This document shows positions 16,325 to 25,773 of a stretch of DNA of 64,000 nt, piece after piece. The first letter of the stretch is position 1, and every line of letters starts with the position of its first letter. Position numbers and translations under genes: made by a program. Origin of the DNA: Paenibacillus_E qinlingensis_A. Its GTDB lineage: Bacteria; Bacillota; Bacilli; Paenibacillales; NBRC-103111. The notes beneath the pieces were generated by a model that was not told the origin of the DNA, ran no database searches, and was given only the letters and a program-made list of their open reading frames with translations. Location of the stretch: assembly GCF_031455095.1 (NCBI RefSeq), contig NZ_JAVDSB010000013.1:62001-126000 (forward strand). The letters run 5' to 3'.

Positions 16325-18355
16325 ATGAGTGTAGAAAGCAAAGCATGGTGGCAAAGGCCACTGCGAGTCATTCAACCGAATTTGCAAGTACGGGATACCG
16401 ATTTAATCGACCCGGAGCAGCTCGCAGCGCAGATGAAAAGCATGGGAGCGAATACGATTGTCTTTAATGTTGGAGGCATTTATGCCTGGTATCCGACAAA
16501 AGTGCCATACCATACGGTGAATGAGCATCTGCCCGCCTCGTTTGATTTGCTCCAAGCAGTGATCGAGGAATGCCACAAGCAGGATATCCGTTTTATAGCC
16601 CGGCTCGATTTCAGCAAGACAGAGGATTCGGCTTACCTGAGCCGTCCCGAATGGTTCGCTCGTCAGCTGAACGGCGAACCACTGGTTATCGGAGCTAACA
16701 GACCGGGAAATTGGTCGCTGCTGATGTCGACTTGCATTAACAGCGCTTACCGCAATGAAGCGGTAGCCATCCCTGTGCTTGAAGAGATATTAAGAGGCTA
16801 TGACGTGGACGGCATTTTCTTTAATGCACCAGGGTATGTTGCCTGTCATTGCGAGGGCTGCCGGAGGAAGTACCGGTCTGTATACGGAAGAGAGTTGCCG
16901 CTTGACATCAAGGAGTTTGCAGCGGATTGGGCATCGACGTGTATGAGAGACAACATGGATAATCTGTATACCTTCATTAAACAGACTCGTCCTGAGGTTC
17001 CAATGATCTTGTACTACAATCTGTACAAGGACAACTTATTTGATCGTGCACAAACGACGGATATGCTCTGTACGGAGCCGCAAGACATTTTGTCGCTTGG
17101 GCATCGACACATCCCTGAGTTCTGGAAGCCCGCACTGAGTATCAAGCTGGGCCGATCGCTGCCAGAGCGACCAGCACCTTTCGGTATCGTGCATTCCAGC
17201 CCAGGTATGGATTGGCGTCATACGGGACTGCCTCCAGCGGAGTACCGCTTCTGGCTGTCGCAAATTCCGGCTCATGGCGGGAGTATCTGGCATTCGCTCA
17301 CGGGTATTCCGGAAACCATTACAGATAAGCGCATTCTGGATATTGTGTCCGAGTTCAATCGGAACGCAGCCAAAGTAGAGAACTACATGGAGGATGCACA
17401 AACCGTAGCGCAGGTGGCTCTTATGTGGACGGCAGACCCTACAGCAGAGGGCTGGGCTGATGGGCTTATTGCAAGGCAAATCTTGTTCGATGTGCTCCTG
17501 CTGGATCAGGCGAAGCTGGAGAGGTTACAGCAGTATAAGGCTCTTGTGATTCCCGAGGGAATGAATTATACCGAAGAATTTCTCGCTGCGATTACATCCT
17601 ACGTACATGCAGGGGGCCAAATTCTGGTAGAGGGATCAATTCCAGAACGGATGGAGCTTCAGTCCCTGCTTGGTATATCAAAAGATCAATACAGCAGTGA
17701 ATATTTGATGGCATCGTATTTGAGATTTGAGGGAGACCGTAATCCGCTGCAAAAGGGCTTGGAGCAAACGGAGCTCATCGCACACCGTGGCAGGGTCATC
17801 TATACTCGGCCGGCCAATACGGAGACTCAGATTTTGGCAACACTGGTACCGCCGTTCTCTCCGATGGAAAGCGTAGGAGCACCGCCTGAGCGGGCATCAT
17901 TGGCCGTCAGCCATACCGATATTCCGCTTGCGCTGCGTGCTGCCTCCGGCGAAGGCCATGCGCTGTACTTCCCATTCTCACTGAGTCATCTCATTAATGA
18001 GTTTAAGTTAGATGAGCATTACCAACTGCTCGCTAATGCAATCGATCTGGCGCTAGGAGAAGAGAAGTTGCTAGAGACGACTCACTATCAAGGGCTGCAG
18101 GTGACAGCTTTCGAGAAGGGGACCGACATGCTTGTCCATTTGGTTAATGGGGCGGGAAGACGACCGCTCTCGACCGAGCTGCCTCTTTATGACATCCAGG
18201 TAAAGCTGCGTTTGAACGGAAGAAGTGTGAAGACTGTCCGGCAGTTGATCGGGGGGGAGCCGTTGGCGTATTCCGTCCGTCAGGGGATGCTTCATGTGGA
18301 AGTGCCTGAGTTGCAGATTTGGGAGTGCTTACTCATCGAAACAGGCGAATCGTGA
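16325..18355 (+). CDS. Glycosidase-like enzyme (GHL6-like plus trimerisation-like domain), paralogue 1
   Basis: A 676-residue cytoplasmic protein with no signal peptide. The first about 340 residues look like a TIM-barrel glycosidase-like domain. They include FIARLDFSKTEDS, the conserved YDVDGIFFNAPGYV and a Cys pair set CHCEGCRRKY. Residues from about 370 to 580 resemble a beta-galactosidase trimerisation (glutamine-amidotransferase-like) domain (ALVIPEGMNYTEEFLAAI, YVHAGGQILVEG). The C-terminal part is beta-rich. It sits between the permeases and the binding protein and has a full-length paralogue at 20035, so it probably hydrolyses or modifies the imported sugar. The exact reaction is unknown. 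Confidence 0.65.
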   Translation: MSVESKAWWQRPLRVIQPNLQVRDTDLIDPEQLAAQMKSMGANTIVFNVGGIYAWYPTKVPYHTVNEHLPASFDLLQAVIEECHKQDIRFIARLDFSKTEDSAYLSRPEWFARQLNGEPLVIGANRPGNWSLLMSTCINSAYRNEAVAIPVLEEILRGYDVDGIFFNAPGYVACHCEGCRRKYRSVYGRELPLDIKEFAADWASTCMRDNMDNLYTFIKQTRPEVPMILYYNLYKDNLFDRAQTTDMLCTEPQDILSLGHRHIPEFWKPALSIKLGRSLPERPAPFGIVHSSPGMDWRHTGLPPAEYRFWLSQIPAHGGSIWHSLTGIPETITDKRILDIVSEFNRNAAKVENYMEDAQTVAQVALMWTADPTAEGWADGLIARQILFDVLLLDQAKLERLQQYKALVIPEGMNYTEEFLAAITSYVHAGGQILVEGSIPERMELQSLLGISKDQYSSEYLMASYLRFEGDRNPLQKGLEQTELIAHRGRVIYTRPANTETQILATLVPPFSPMESVGAPPERASLAVSHTDIPLALRAASGEGHALYFPFSLSHLINEFKLDEHYQLLANAIDLALGEEKLLETTHYQGLQVTAFEKGTDMLVHLVNGAGRRPLSTELPLYDIQVKLRLNGRSVKTVRQLIGGEPLAYSVRQGMLHVEVPELQIWECLLIETGES

Positions 18356-18433
18356 TATGATCAGGGATAACGAAAGTTTTTGCATTGTATTAGGCAGGAT
18401 AGGCAGAACCAACTTTAAGGGGGATGTATCAAT

Positions 18434-19963
18434 ATGAAAGCACTAAAGAAATATACGGCAATCATGTCTTGTTTCGTGGCTATATCGCTATTGGCTGCTT
18501 GCTCGGGATCGAATGAACCCGTTAAATCTGGAGCAACGAGTGGGACTAAGACCGATAACGCACCACTTACGATTAAAATTTTCGCTGGCTTATATAATGA
18601 AGTGCCGGATATGAACAATGCGTACTGGACGGAGTGGCAGAAGCGCACAAACACCAAGCTCGACATCGAATGGGTGCCAGACGGAGACTTGAAGACAAAG
18701 GCGGATCTGTTGTTCGCCTCCGCAGACCTTCCCGAAGTGGTTGCCTCTCCTGACTCTACTTGGCCGACACTACGCAGTGCGATCAAGAACGGTGCCTTCT
18801 GGGATCTTACTCCTTTCCTCGGGGATCTAAGCCAATATCCGAACCTGAAGAAAAATATGGCTCCGGATTGGCAGAAGTACTTGTCGGTTGACGGCAAGAT
18901 TTACGCGGTTCCACGCTCCCGTTCCCGAATCGATAACGGTATCAAGATCCGTAAAGATTGGCTTGATAAGCTGAATATCCCTGTACCAACCACGCTGGAT
19001 GAGTACGCAGCTGCTTTGAAGAAGATCATCGATAGCGATCCGGACGGCAACGGCAAAAAAGATACGTTGGGTCTGATTGGACATGGCGTCATTATTAGCG
19101 ACGGAGATGATGCATTCGCTGCCGGTTTTGGGGCTCTGGAACCGACCTACAATAGTGAGGGCGGGATGATGGATAAGCGGTTGACCCCGCAATATACGGA
19201 GATGGTCAAATGGTTCCGTGGATTGTACACCGACGGTGTGCTGCCTAAGGAATTCGCGGTTATGAAAAAGACGCAGGCGGAAGAGTTGTATAAGACTGGC
19301 CGTGCGGCTTCCTATGCACGAAGCGTGTGGTGGGATAAAGAGTGGGAGGATTCGATCAGCAAGACGCAGCCGAACCCGAAGATTATCAACCTCACTCTAA
19401 AGGGACCTAAGGATAATGCTATCGTTCTTTCAACAGGGGTATCTGGTGGGTATTACATTAGTAAGAAGGTGCCGGAGGCCAAGGTGAAGCAGCTGCTAAA
19501 ATATTTTGATTACACGGCTTCTGATGAAATGACTGACTTTGGCTATTATGGTACAGAGGGAGTTCACCACAAAGTAGTTGGAGGACAAAAGGTATTGACG
19601 GATCAAGGCGTCAAGGAAGTCAACACGACAAGCAAAGGCGCAGGGGTGCTCGCTTATGCCAAATGGGGCAAGGTTGAGAGTGCTTCTGGTGACAAAACGT
19701 ACAACGATGCGAAGAAGAAGGAAGTTGAGCAGTACGACACGATCGGCAAGGTTGATCCGTTCCGCTACGTGTATTCCTCAACCTTCAACAACACTTGGCC
19801 GAAGTATGAGAGCGAGTTCAAATCAATGGTGACCAAGGCAATCGTTAGCCAAATTTCCATGGACGAGTATAAGGCTTATGTCGAGAAGCTGAACAATTTG
19901 CCTGAGATGAAGAAGGCTTTCATGGAAAACGCTGAAGCGTATAAGGAATTTCACAAAAAATAA
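18434..19963 (+). CDS. ABC transporter solute-binding lipoprotein, LplA type
   Basis: A 509-residue extracellular binding protein. The signal peptide ends in the lipobox LLAAC with Cys23 as the lipidation site, followed by a Ser/Thr/Gly-rich linker. The mature part has the family-1 solute-binding fold of LplA-type proteins, with DSDPDGNGKKDTLGL, a calcium-binding-like loop common in this family. It delivers a sugar to the two permeases at 14391 and 15375. The glycosidase-like gene at 16325 lies between them and this gene. AAGGGGGATG precedes the start. Confidence 0.92.
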   Translation: MKALKKYTAIMSCFVAISLLAACSGSNEPVKSGATSGTKTDNAPLTIKIFAGLYNEVPDMNNAYWTEWQKRTNTKLDIEWVPDGDLKTKADLLFASADLPEVVASPDSTWPTLRSAIKNGAFWDLTPFLGDLSQYPNLKKNMAPDWQKYLSVDGKIYAVPRSRSRIDNGIKIRKDWLDKLNIPVPTTLDEYAAALKKIIDSDPDGNGKKDTLGLIGHGVIISDGDDAFAAGFGALEPTYNSEGGMMDKRLTPQYTEMVKWFRGLYTDGVLPKEFAVMKKTQAEELYKTGRAASYARSVWWDKEWEDSISKTQPNPKIINLTLKGPKDNAIVLSTGVSGGYYISKKVPEAKVKQLLKYFDYTASDEMTDFGYYGTEGVHHKVVGGQKVLTDQGVKEVNTTSKGAGVLAYAKWGKVESASGDKTYNDAKKKEVEQYDTIGKVDPFRYVYSSTFNNTWPKYESEFKSMVTKAIVSQISMDEYKAYVEKLNNLPEMKKAFMENAEAYKEFHKK

Positions 19964-20034
19964 ATAAAGCTGTGCCACAACGGTTATCAGGGGACTTCCT
20001 TGGTAACCGTCTGTCAATGAGAGGAGAGAGTGTC

Positions 20035-22044
20035 ATGGCTTGGTGGACGACGAATAAACTGCGTTTGATTCAAAATAATTTGCGTGAATCCGATGCGAAT
20101 TTAGATGTGGACTCCTTAGTGTCGAAGTTGAAGGAGTTATCAGCGAACGTGTTGATGATGAATGCCGGTGGGATCGTGGCCTTTTATCCGACAGAGCTTG
20201 AGTATCATTACCGTGCTGCTGGCCAAAGCAAGGATTTACTTCAAGAGGCCGTGGAGAAAACGCATGCGAACGGGATGAGGTTTATTGCACGGTTCGATTT
20301 CAGCAAGGCACACGAATCGATTTTTCATAAGCGGCCGGAATGGTTCTACCGGACCAAGGAGGGTAAGGAGGTTAATTATCACGGTATCGTACATACCTGT
20401 GTGAATAGCTTTTACCAACAGGAGTATTCTCTCCAGGTCATCGATGAGGTGCTTACCCGGTATGAGGTGGACGGCATCTTCTTCAATATGTTCGGGTATC
20501 AAACGAAGGACTACAGCGGCAAGCATTATGGCATCTGTTTCTGTGACAGCTGTCAGGCCGGATTCCGGGAGTTCAGCGGCGGTCAAGAGCTTCCGGAGAC
20601 GGAAAGTCTGGAAGATCCAGTGTACCGGCAGTATAAGACGTTTCAGGAAGTGACGACGAAACAAATTCTGGACCGTATTCATGAGCTTGTGAAAAGCAAG
20701 GGCAGAGAGATCGCCATCTCCACCTATAACGAGTACAAGGTTGATATCGTCCGCAAGGAGTCCAATACGGACATTCACCGGCCGCAGCCTGTGTGGCTGT
20801 ACTCCGCTTCAGAGAACGTACAGTCGCTGGAGGATAGCTGGGATGATAAACTCGTCAGCAACTGCAGCATCAACGCAATTGATCTAGTTCACCGATTTAC
20901 AGGTGTCTCGAACCATGAAATTAACATTCGTCTGAAGGAAGGGCTGGCCAGTGGATCGGGATTAGACTTCTGCATCATCGGTGTGTTCAAAGATTACCCA
21001 GATAGGGAAAATCTCCCAACCGTAGCTGAGATTTTCAACTATCACAAAGAGAATGAGCGTTATTACGGACAGTTTCACTCGATGGCGGATGTAGCACTGA
21101 TAAAGCCGGGAAGACCGGTTCAGAAACATCTGAAGGAATATTTCGGCTTGTACAAAATGCTAAAGGAGGAACACATCCTCTTTGATGTCATTCACCAAAG
21201 CACGCTTGCGGTCCATGCGGAGCGCCTTAAGGGCTACAAGGTAATCCTCATCCCAGATACGTCGGGTTTCACCGACGAGGAGCTGGAGGTGCTGGAGCGG
21301 GCTTATGAGATGGGCGTCAGCCTGCTTGCTTCCGGAGGAGCTTTTACTGAGGGGGTGAAGGAGCAGGAGTTTCTGCGGCACGTATTCGATGCAAGTGTGG
21401 AGGGGGTTCATCATTACAGGCAGGAGGCGGCCTACCTATGGACGGAAGACAAGCAACTATTCTCGCGTTTTCCTCAGCGGGATTGGGTATTCCTAGATGG
21501 GCCGTTGTATCGTCTGCAGCCGGGGGCAAGAGCGCTACGTGAGCTTCCGCTAGTAGAGCCCTCGACCTACGGTCCGCCGGAGCGGGCGTTCGGACACCGC
21601 ATCATCGAACAGACAGCAGGGGCGCTAATTGCAGCGAATTCAAAGGGAAGGGCCATCGTCATTCCATGGCAAGCCGGCACACTGTATTATCAACATGGCT
21701 TTGCTGATCATAAGAACGTGGTGCTTGACCTTCTGGAGCATGCGGCGGATCAGTGTTGGAAGCTGGCTACGAATGTTCCTTCTTGTGTGGAGGTATTTTT
21801 TCATCGGCTTGATCAAGGCACGTACTTGCTTCATTTGCTTAATCTATCAGGCTTCAATGGCATAACGTATCACGAGCCGATTCCGGTGTACGGGATTGAG
21901 CTTTCACTTCGCGAATTAGGGGAATGTCAGAGTGCTGAAAATTTGGTGACCAAATCCAAGGTTGACTATAGGAATACGGATCAGTCGGTTACCCTTCGGA
22001 TAGCGGAGCTGAAGGATTTTGCATCCATTGTAATTCGCGTGTAA
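20035..22044 (+). CDS. Glycosidase-like enzyme (GHL6-like), paralogue 2
   Basis: The start is ATG 20035 with GAGGAGAG upstream, giving 669 residues. It aligns along its whole length with the protein at 16325: FIARFDFSKAHES, YEVDGIFFNMFGYQ, FCDSCQAGF, VILIPDTSGFTDEELEVL. Both begin with a Trp-rich segment (AWWTTNKLRLIQNN here). The acidic residue in VDGIFFN is a candidate catalytic site in both. Two diverged copies in one operon suggest action on two linkages or two substrates. It is the last gene of the transport cluster. Confidence 0.65.
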   Translation: MAWWTTNKLRLIQNNLRESDANLDVDSLVSKLKELSANVLMMNAGGIVAFYPTELEYHYRAAGQSKDLLQEAVEKTHANGMRFIARFDFSKAHESIFHKRPEWFYRTKEGKEVNYHGIVHTCVNSFYQQEYSLQVIDEVLTRYEVDGIFFNMFGYQTKDYSGKHYGICFCDSCQAGFREFSGGQELPETESLEDPVYRQYKTFQEVTTKQILDRIHELVKSKGREIAISTYNEYKVDIVRKESNTDIHRPQPVWLYSASENVQSLEDSWDDKLVSNCSINAIDLVHRFTGVSNHEINIRLKEGLASGSGLDFCIIGVFKDYPDRENLPTVAEIFNYHKENERYYGQFHSMADVALIKPGRPVQKHLKEYFGLYKMLKEEHILFDVIHQSTLAVHAERLKGYKVILIPDTSGFTDEELEVLERAYEMGVSLLASGGAFTEGVKEQEFLRHVFDASVEGVHHYRQEAAYLWTEDKQLFSRFPQRDWVFLDGPLYRLQPGARALRELPLVEPSTYGPPERAFGHRIIEQTAGALIAANSKGRAIVIPWQAGTLYYQHGFADHKNVVLDLLEHAADQCWKLATNVPSCVEVFFHRLDQGTYLLHLLNLSGFNGITYHEPIPVYGIELSLRELGECQSAENLVTKSKVDYRNTDQSVTLRIAELKDFASIVIRV

Positions 22045-22123
22045 GCTGGACCAAAGGGAGGCCCTGCATGACCTACGGCTGGAGCCTCCTATTGCTTGTT
22101 ATCGACGTATCACTCATGTAGAA

Positions 22124-22154
22124 ACAAGCCCTTGGCAGATCGCCAAAGGCTTGC
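22124..22154 (-). terminator. Terminator of the glycerate operon
   Basis: CAAGCC-TTGGC (22125-22136) pairs with GCCAA-GGCTTG (22142-22153), each arm with one mismatch, and on the minus strand is followed by TTTCTAC. A weaker GGAGGC/GCCTCC hairpin (22057-22089) may end the plus-strand operon. Confidence 0.55.
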
Positions 22155-22167
22155 TTTCACAGCTTGC

Positions 22168-22437
22168 TTACTTCCCAGTAATCACAATATCCCACTCGTG
22201 GATTTCATAGCCTCTGGCGCCTTCGATGACGAATGGATCATTCTCGGCTAGAGATTTGGCTGCTTCCTCGGATTCGGCCATATAAATGACTAGACCTCCA
22301 CTGCCGTCAACGAAGCGGCCGTTAGCAAAGATATTGCCTTCACTACGCTTTTGCTCCAGGTAGTCGAGGTGTTGGGGGCGGAATGTCTGACTCTTTTGTG
22401 CATCTAGCATGGGTAGAAAGCATGCATAGTATTTCAT
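22168..22437 (-). CDS. YciI-family protein
   Basis: An 89-residue protein with the YciI ferredoxin-like fold: KYYACFLPMLD at the N-terminus, RPQHLDYLEQKRSEGNIFANG with the conserved His and Asp/Glu, and DPFVIEGARGYEIHEWDI near the end. Members are small dehydratase- or hydrolase-like enzymes with few known substrates. It overlaps the preceding dehydrogenase by 4 nt (ATGA), so it is co-translated with it and may act on the same three-carbon intermediates. Confidence 0.85.
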   Translation of the reverse strand: MKYYACFLPMLDAQKSQTFRPQHLDYLEQKRSEGNIFANGRFVDGSGGLVIYMAESEEAAKSLAENDPFVIEGARGYEIHEWDIVITGK

Positions 22438-23324
22438 TGATAATTTCCTCCGTTCGTTTTGTTTTGTTGAAATAAATACATCGCGGACATGTCCTTTTCT
22501 GCGAGCTCGGTCTGTTTAACTTCGCTTAGCAACTGTAGTGCTTTGGCTCCCATCGGCAGTTCCAAATTGAGCTCGTCTGCCACTTGCTGAACCAAAGCGA
22601 CATCTTTATGTAGCAACTTCAGGGCAAAGCCAGCCTCGAATTGTTCTTTGGCGATGAAGCTGTTGTAGTGCCGGTCAAGGATTCGGCTTTGGGCAAAGCT
22701 GTTGCTTAAGATTTGCACCAGGGTACTCAAGTTTGCCCCCAACTGCTGTCCTAGAACTAACGCTTCACTGGCGGCTTGGGTGTGGATGCCCACCATGAGC
22801 TGGTTAATCAGCTTCACAACCGTACCGCTGCCTACCTCGCCGACATGGTAGATATTTTTGCCGAGAGCGTCAAGCAGGGGCTTTGTGGACTCGAACACTT
22901 CTGCCTTGCCGCCGACCATGATGCTGAGCGTAGCCGAGATCGCGCCTGCTGTTCCTCCGCTGACCGGGGCATCTAGAAACGCCATACCTTTGGCCTCAGC
23001 CGCAGCCGCAATTTTTTTGTTTAGTTCCGGGGAAACGGTACTAAAATCGAGAAGAATGAGTCCGGTACGTCCATTAGATAAGATGCCGTTTTCTCCAAGA
23101 TACACATGTTCCACATCTTGTGGCAAGGGGAGACAGGTCATCAATACGTCCATTTCCTTACTGAGTGTTTGCAAAGAAAGACCTGTCTGGCCTCCGGCTT
23201 CGGCGAAACGCTGCTCCGCTCCAGGACTTCGATTCAAGCCGTATACCTCGAAGCCAGCTTTGAATAAATTGGTTGCCATTGGCAAGCCCATATTGCCTAG
23301 TCCGATAAAACCTACTTTAGTCAT
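22434..23324 (-). CDS. NAD-dependent beta-hydroxyacid dehydrogenase (tartronate semialdehyde reductase-like)
   Basis: A 296-residue protein of the 3-hydroxyisobutyrate dehydrogenase family. The N-terminal Rossmann motif is GFIGLGNMGLPMATNL. The substrate motif is FLDAPVSGGTAGA, and the catalytic Lys lies in GSGTVVKLINQLMVG (about residue 171). Next to a glycerate kinase, the likely activity is reduction of tartronate semialdehyde to D-glycerate (GarR/GlxR). 3-Hydroxyisobutyrate dehydrogenase remains possible from sequence alone. Confidence 0.8.
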   Translation of the reverse strand: MTKVGFIGLGNMGLPMATNLFKAGFEVYGLNRSPGAEQRFAEAGGQTGLSLQTLSKEMDVLMTCLPLPQDVEHVYLGENGILSNGRTGLILLDFSTVSPELNKKIAAAAEAKGMAFLDAPVSGGTAGAISATLSIMVGGKAEVFESTKPLLDALGKNIYHVGEVGSGTVVKLINQLMVGIHTQAASEALVLGQQLGANLSTLVQILSNSFAQSRILDRHYNSFIAKEQFEAGFALKLLHKDVALVQQVADELNLELPMGAKALQLLSEVKQTELAEKDMSAMYLFQQNKTNGGNYQ

Positions 23325-23342
23325 GGTCTCAGCCTCCTATCA

Positions 23343-24461
23343 CTATTTTAATAATCTGGCAATATTGCGTACCCGTTGGTACAAATACGTCCCGGCGTTC
23401 TCCATACAAGCGTCGAGTGTCACAGGCTCAGGAACGATGGAAAAAGTAGCATGAAAATGGTCCAGCAGCTGTTCCGCTCCAGAGCCAAGACTGCCTGAGA
23501 CGAGCAGCGCGGGGACCTTGGCAGCTTGGGCCAATGCGGCAACGTGAATCGGAAGCTTGCCGTAGAGTGTTTGAGAATCGCTTCGGCCCTCTCCGGTGAT
23601 GACCCAGTCCGCCGCCGCAATGTGCTCTGGCAGTTTGACAGCTGCGGCAAGCACCTCTGCGCCGGGCGTCAACTTTGCGCCTAGCACGAGCATAGCGAAG
23701 CCAAGTCCTCCAGCTGCCCCGGCTCCTGGCAGTTGGCTAAGCCCTGATTGTCCCAGCTGTTCTTCAACCCTAACTGCATAGGCTTGCATGGCAGCTTCAA
23801 GCGTTTGAAGCTGCTCCGGAGTCCCCCCCTTCTGCGGACCAAATACATGGGTCGCTCCAGTATCGCCGCAAAGGGGATTCTTGACATCGCAGGCCACTTG
23901 GATGTCGCAGTCCTTCAAGCGGGCATCTAGTCCTGATAAGTCGATTGATCGAATGTTTGTCAGTGAATCGCCAAATCCGTCGACGGGGTTCCCGTTGGCA
24001 TCAAGGAAGAGGCCGCCAAGCGCTTGGAGCATTCCAATTCCGCCATCGTTCGTTGCGCTCCCTCCAAGTCCTAGGATGAAGCTTCGGTGCCCTTGATCCA
24101 TAGCTGCCAGAAGTACCTCGCCGATACCGCGCGAAGTGGTTCTCATTGGATTCCTCTGAATGGGAGTAATCATGACCAAGCCACATATGCTTGCTGCTTC
24201 CAGCACGGCCATACCCCCTGGCAGTTGGCCGAATTGGACTTCGACGCTTTCTCCCAGCGGTCCCGTTGCCATTAAGGGGAAAAGTGTACCGCCCGTGGCA
24301 GCCACCAACGTATCTACCGTGCCTTCGCCACCGTCGGCGATTGGAATGACAGTTACGACGGCGTCTCGGACTTCCTGTAGAATGGCTTGCTTCATAATAG
24401 TCCCCGCCTCCAAGGAGGTGAGACTGCCTTTGAAGGAGTCCGGCGCAATCACAATGTTCAT
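23343..24461 (-). CDS. Glycerate kinase (GarK/GlxK type)
   Basis: The start is ATG 24461, which has AAGGAGTCACCTAC just upstream and gives the canonical N-terminus MNIVIAPDSFKGSLTSLEAG. The protein is 372 residues, the usual length. Family motifs are PIADGGEGTVDTLVAA, GLGGSATNDGGIGMLQALG and WVITGEGRSDSQTLYGK. It phosphorylates D-glycerate to 2- or 3-phosphoglycerate, completing the path begun by the reductase downstream. The operon reads kinase, reductase, YciI. Confidence 0.92.
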   Translation of the reverse strand: MNIVIAPDSFKGSLTSLEAGTIMKQAILQEVRDAVVTVIPIADGGEGTVDTLVAATGGTLFPLMATGPLGESVEVQFGQLPGGMAVLEAASICGLVMITPIQRNPMRTTSRGIGEVLLAAMDQGHRSFILGLGGSATNDGGIGMLQALGGLFLDANGNPVDGFGDSLTNIRSIDLSGLDARLKDCDIQVACDVKNPLCGDTGATHVFGPQKGGTPEQLQTLEAAMQAYAVRVEEQLGQSGLSQLPGAGAAGGLGFAMLVLGAKLTPGAEVLAAAVKLPEHIAAADWVITGEGRSDSQTLYGKLPIHVAALAQAAKVPALLVSGSLGSGAEQLLDHFHATFSIVPEPVTLDACMENAGTYLYQRVRNIARLLK

Positions 24462-24604
24462 GTAGGTGACTCCTTTCATTTGATTTATAACTAAATTATA
24501 GCTCGCACTAGAAAGCAAAGTCTTTATAGATGGCATACAAAATGAGGGCAAGAAATCCTTTTGTTTTTGGTTATTGTGCAGAAAAATGAATGAGGTGACC
24601 ACGT

Positions 24605-25690
24605 ATGTTGACACGCGATTTGGCGCAAGAAATCGTAGAAGAGACGATGAGACGTTTAGACCGAAATATAAACATCATGGATGAAAACGGCAGTATTATC
24701 GCAAGCGGGGATGCGGTGCGGCTCGACACGTATCATGAGGCAGCAGCTGAGGTCATCCGCACAGGGCAGACACTGGTGATATCGCCTGATAACCAAGGGC
24801 TTTGGCGAGGCGCAAATGTCGGGGTTAATCTCCCCATTATGTTCCAGAACCGAACGGTTGGCGTAATCGGCGTCACAGGGGCTCCAGAGGAAATTTTACC
24901 TTATGGGGAATTGGTGAAAATGACGACGGAAATGATGCTGAAGCAAAACTATTTGAAGCTTCAAACCGAATGGCAGCAAATTACGATGGATATCGTAGTG
25001 GAGGAACTCATTCGTGCGGAAAACCAAAATCTTCAAGGAGCACTTCATCGGCTTGATACGTTAAAAATGACCATGAAACCGCCGTATCAGCTGGCTGTCG
25101 TCTATTTGCCAAATCGAACCTCATATTCGCAGTCTGTACTGCGCATGGCTGAATCCATAATGGGGAATGTCAGACTGGTTAGCAGCTTTCTCAATGTCCA
25201 TACGTGGGTTATTGTCTTTTATGATAGAGCGGAGGCACGAGTGCGGAGAGATTTGGAGCGACTTCAGGATCTGTTACGCAATCAGGGAATTGAAGCGCAG
25301 TCTGGCATGAGCTCCTCCGTGTGCTCATTCGAGGATATCGCCTATGCTTATCAAGAAGCGTGTGCGGCGCTTAAGCTTGGATTGAAGCAGGGAAGGGTGA
25401 TTACGGGGTATCTCGAGGTGGAAACCCAAGCGCTTCTTAGTGAAGTGCCGACGGAGTCCAAGGAAAGGTTCATGGGTCGGCATCTGCCGAAGCTTCCAGA
25501 GAAGCTGCTTGTGACGCTGCGCGTATTCCTCGAATGCAACTTGAACATCGCCAGAACAGCCGAGCGCCTGGAGATTCATCGCAATTCATTAGTTTACCGG
25601 CTGACGCAAGTAAAGGAATTGACGGGATATGACCCGCAGCTATTTCAGGATGCCATTTCGTTGCAATTTCTAGTTTGGCTCAAGGAGTAA
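24605..25690 (+). CDS. CdaR-family sugar diacid regulator
   Basis: A 361-residue activator. The N-terminal sugar-diacid recognition domain has LAQEIVEETMRRLDRNINIMD and ILPYGELVKMTTEMM (about residues 4-130). A middle GGDEF-like region follows, then a PucR/CdaR helix-turn-helix near residues 300-355 (NIARTAERLEIHRNSLVYRL). In Escherichia coli CdaR responds to glycerate and controls glucarate/galactarate use. Here it is divergent from the glycerate kinase operon across 143 bp and probably activates it. Confidence 0.9.
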   Translation: MLTRDLAQEIVEETMRRLDRNINIMDENGSIIASGDAVRLDTYHEAAAEVIRTGQTLVISPDNQGLWRGANVGVNLPIMFQNRTVGVIGVTGAPEEILPYGELVKMTTEMMLKQNYLKLQTEWQQITMDIVVEELIRAENQNLQGALHRLDTLKMTMKPPYQLAVVYLPNRTSYSQSVLRMAESIMGNVRLVSSFLNVHTWVIVFYDRAEARVRRDLERLQDLLRNQGIEAQSGMSSSVCSFEDIAYAYQEACAALKLGLKQGRVITGYLEVETQALLSEVPTESKERFMGRHLPKLPEKLLVTLRVFLECNLNIARTAERLEIHRNSLVYRLTQVKELTGYDPQLFQDAISLQFLVWLKE

Positions 25691-25708
25691 AGAGTGCTCC
25701 ATGATAAT

Positions 25709-25752
25709 AAAAAGAGGGTGCCCCACCACAAACATGGCGTTGGAGCACCCTC
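25709..25752 (-). terminator. Terminator of the ANTAR/TrpD2-like operon
   Basis: GAGGGTGCCCCA (25714-25725) pairs with TGGAGCACCCTC (25741-25752). On the minus strand the stem is followed by TTTTTATT. Confidence 0.75.
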
Positions 25753-25773
25753 ACACGACTAGGCGTATATACA

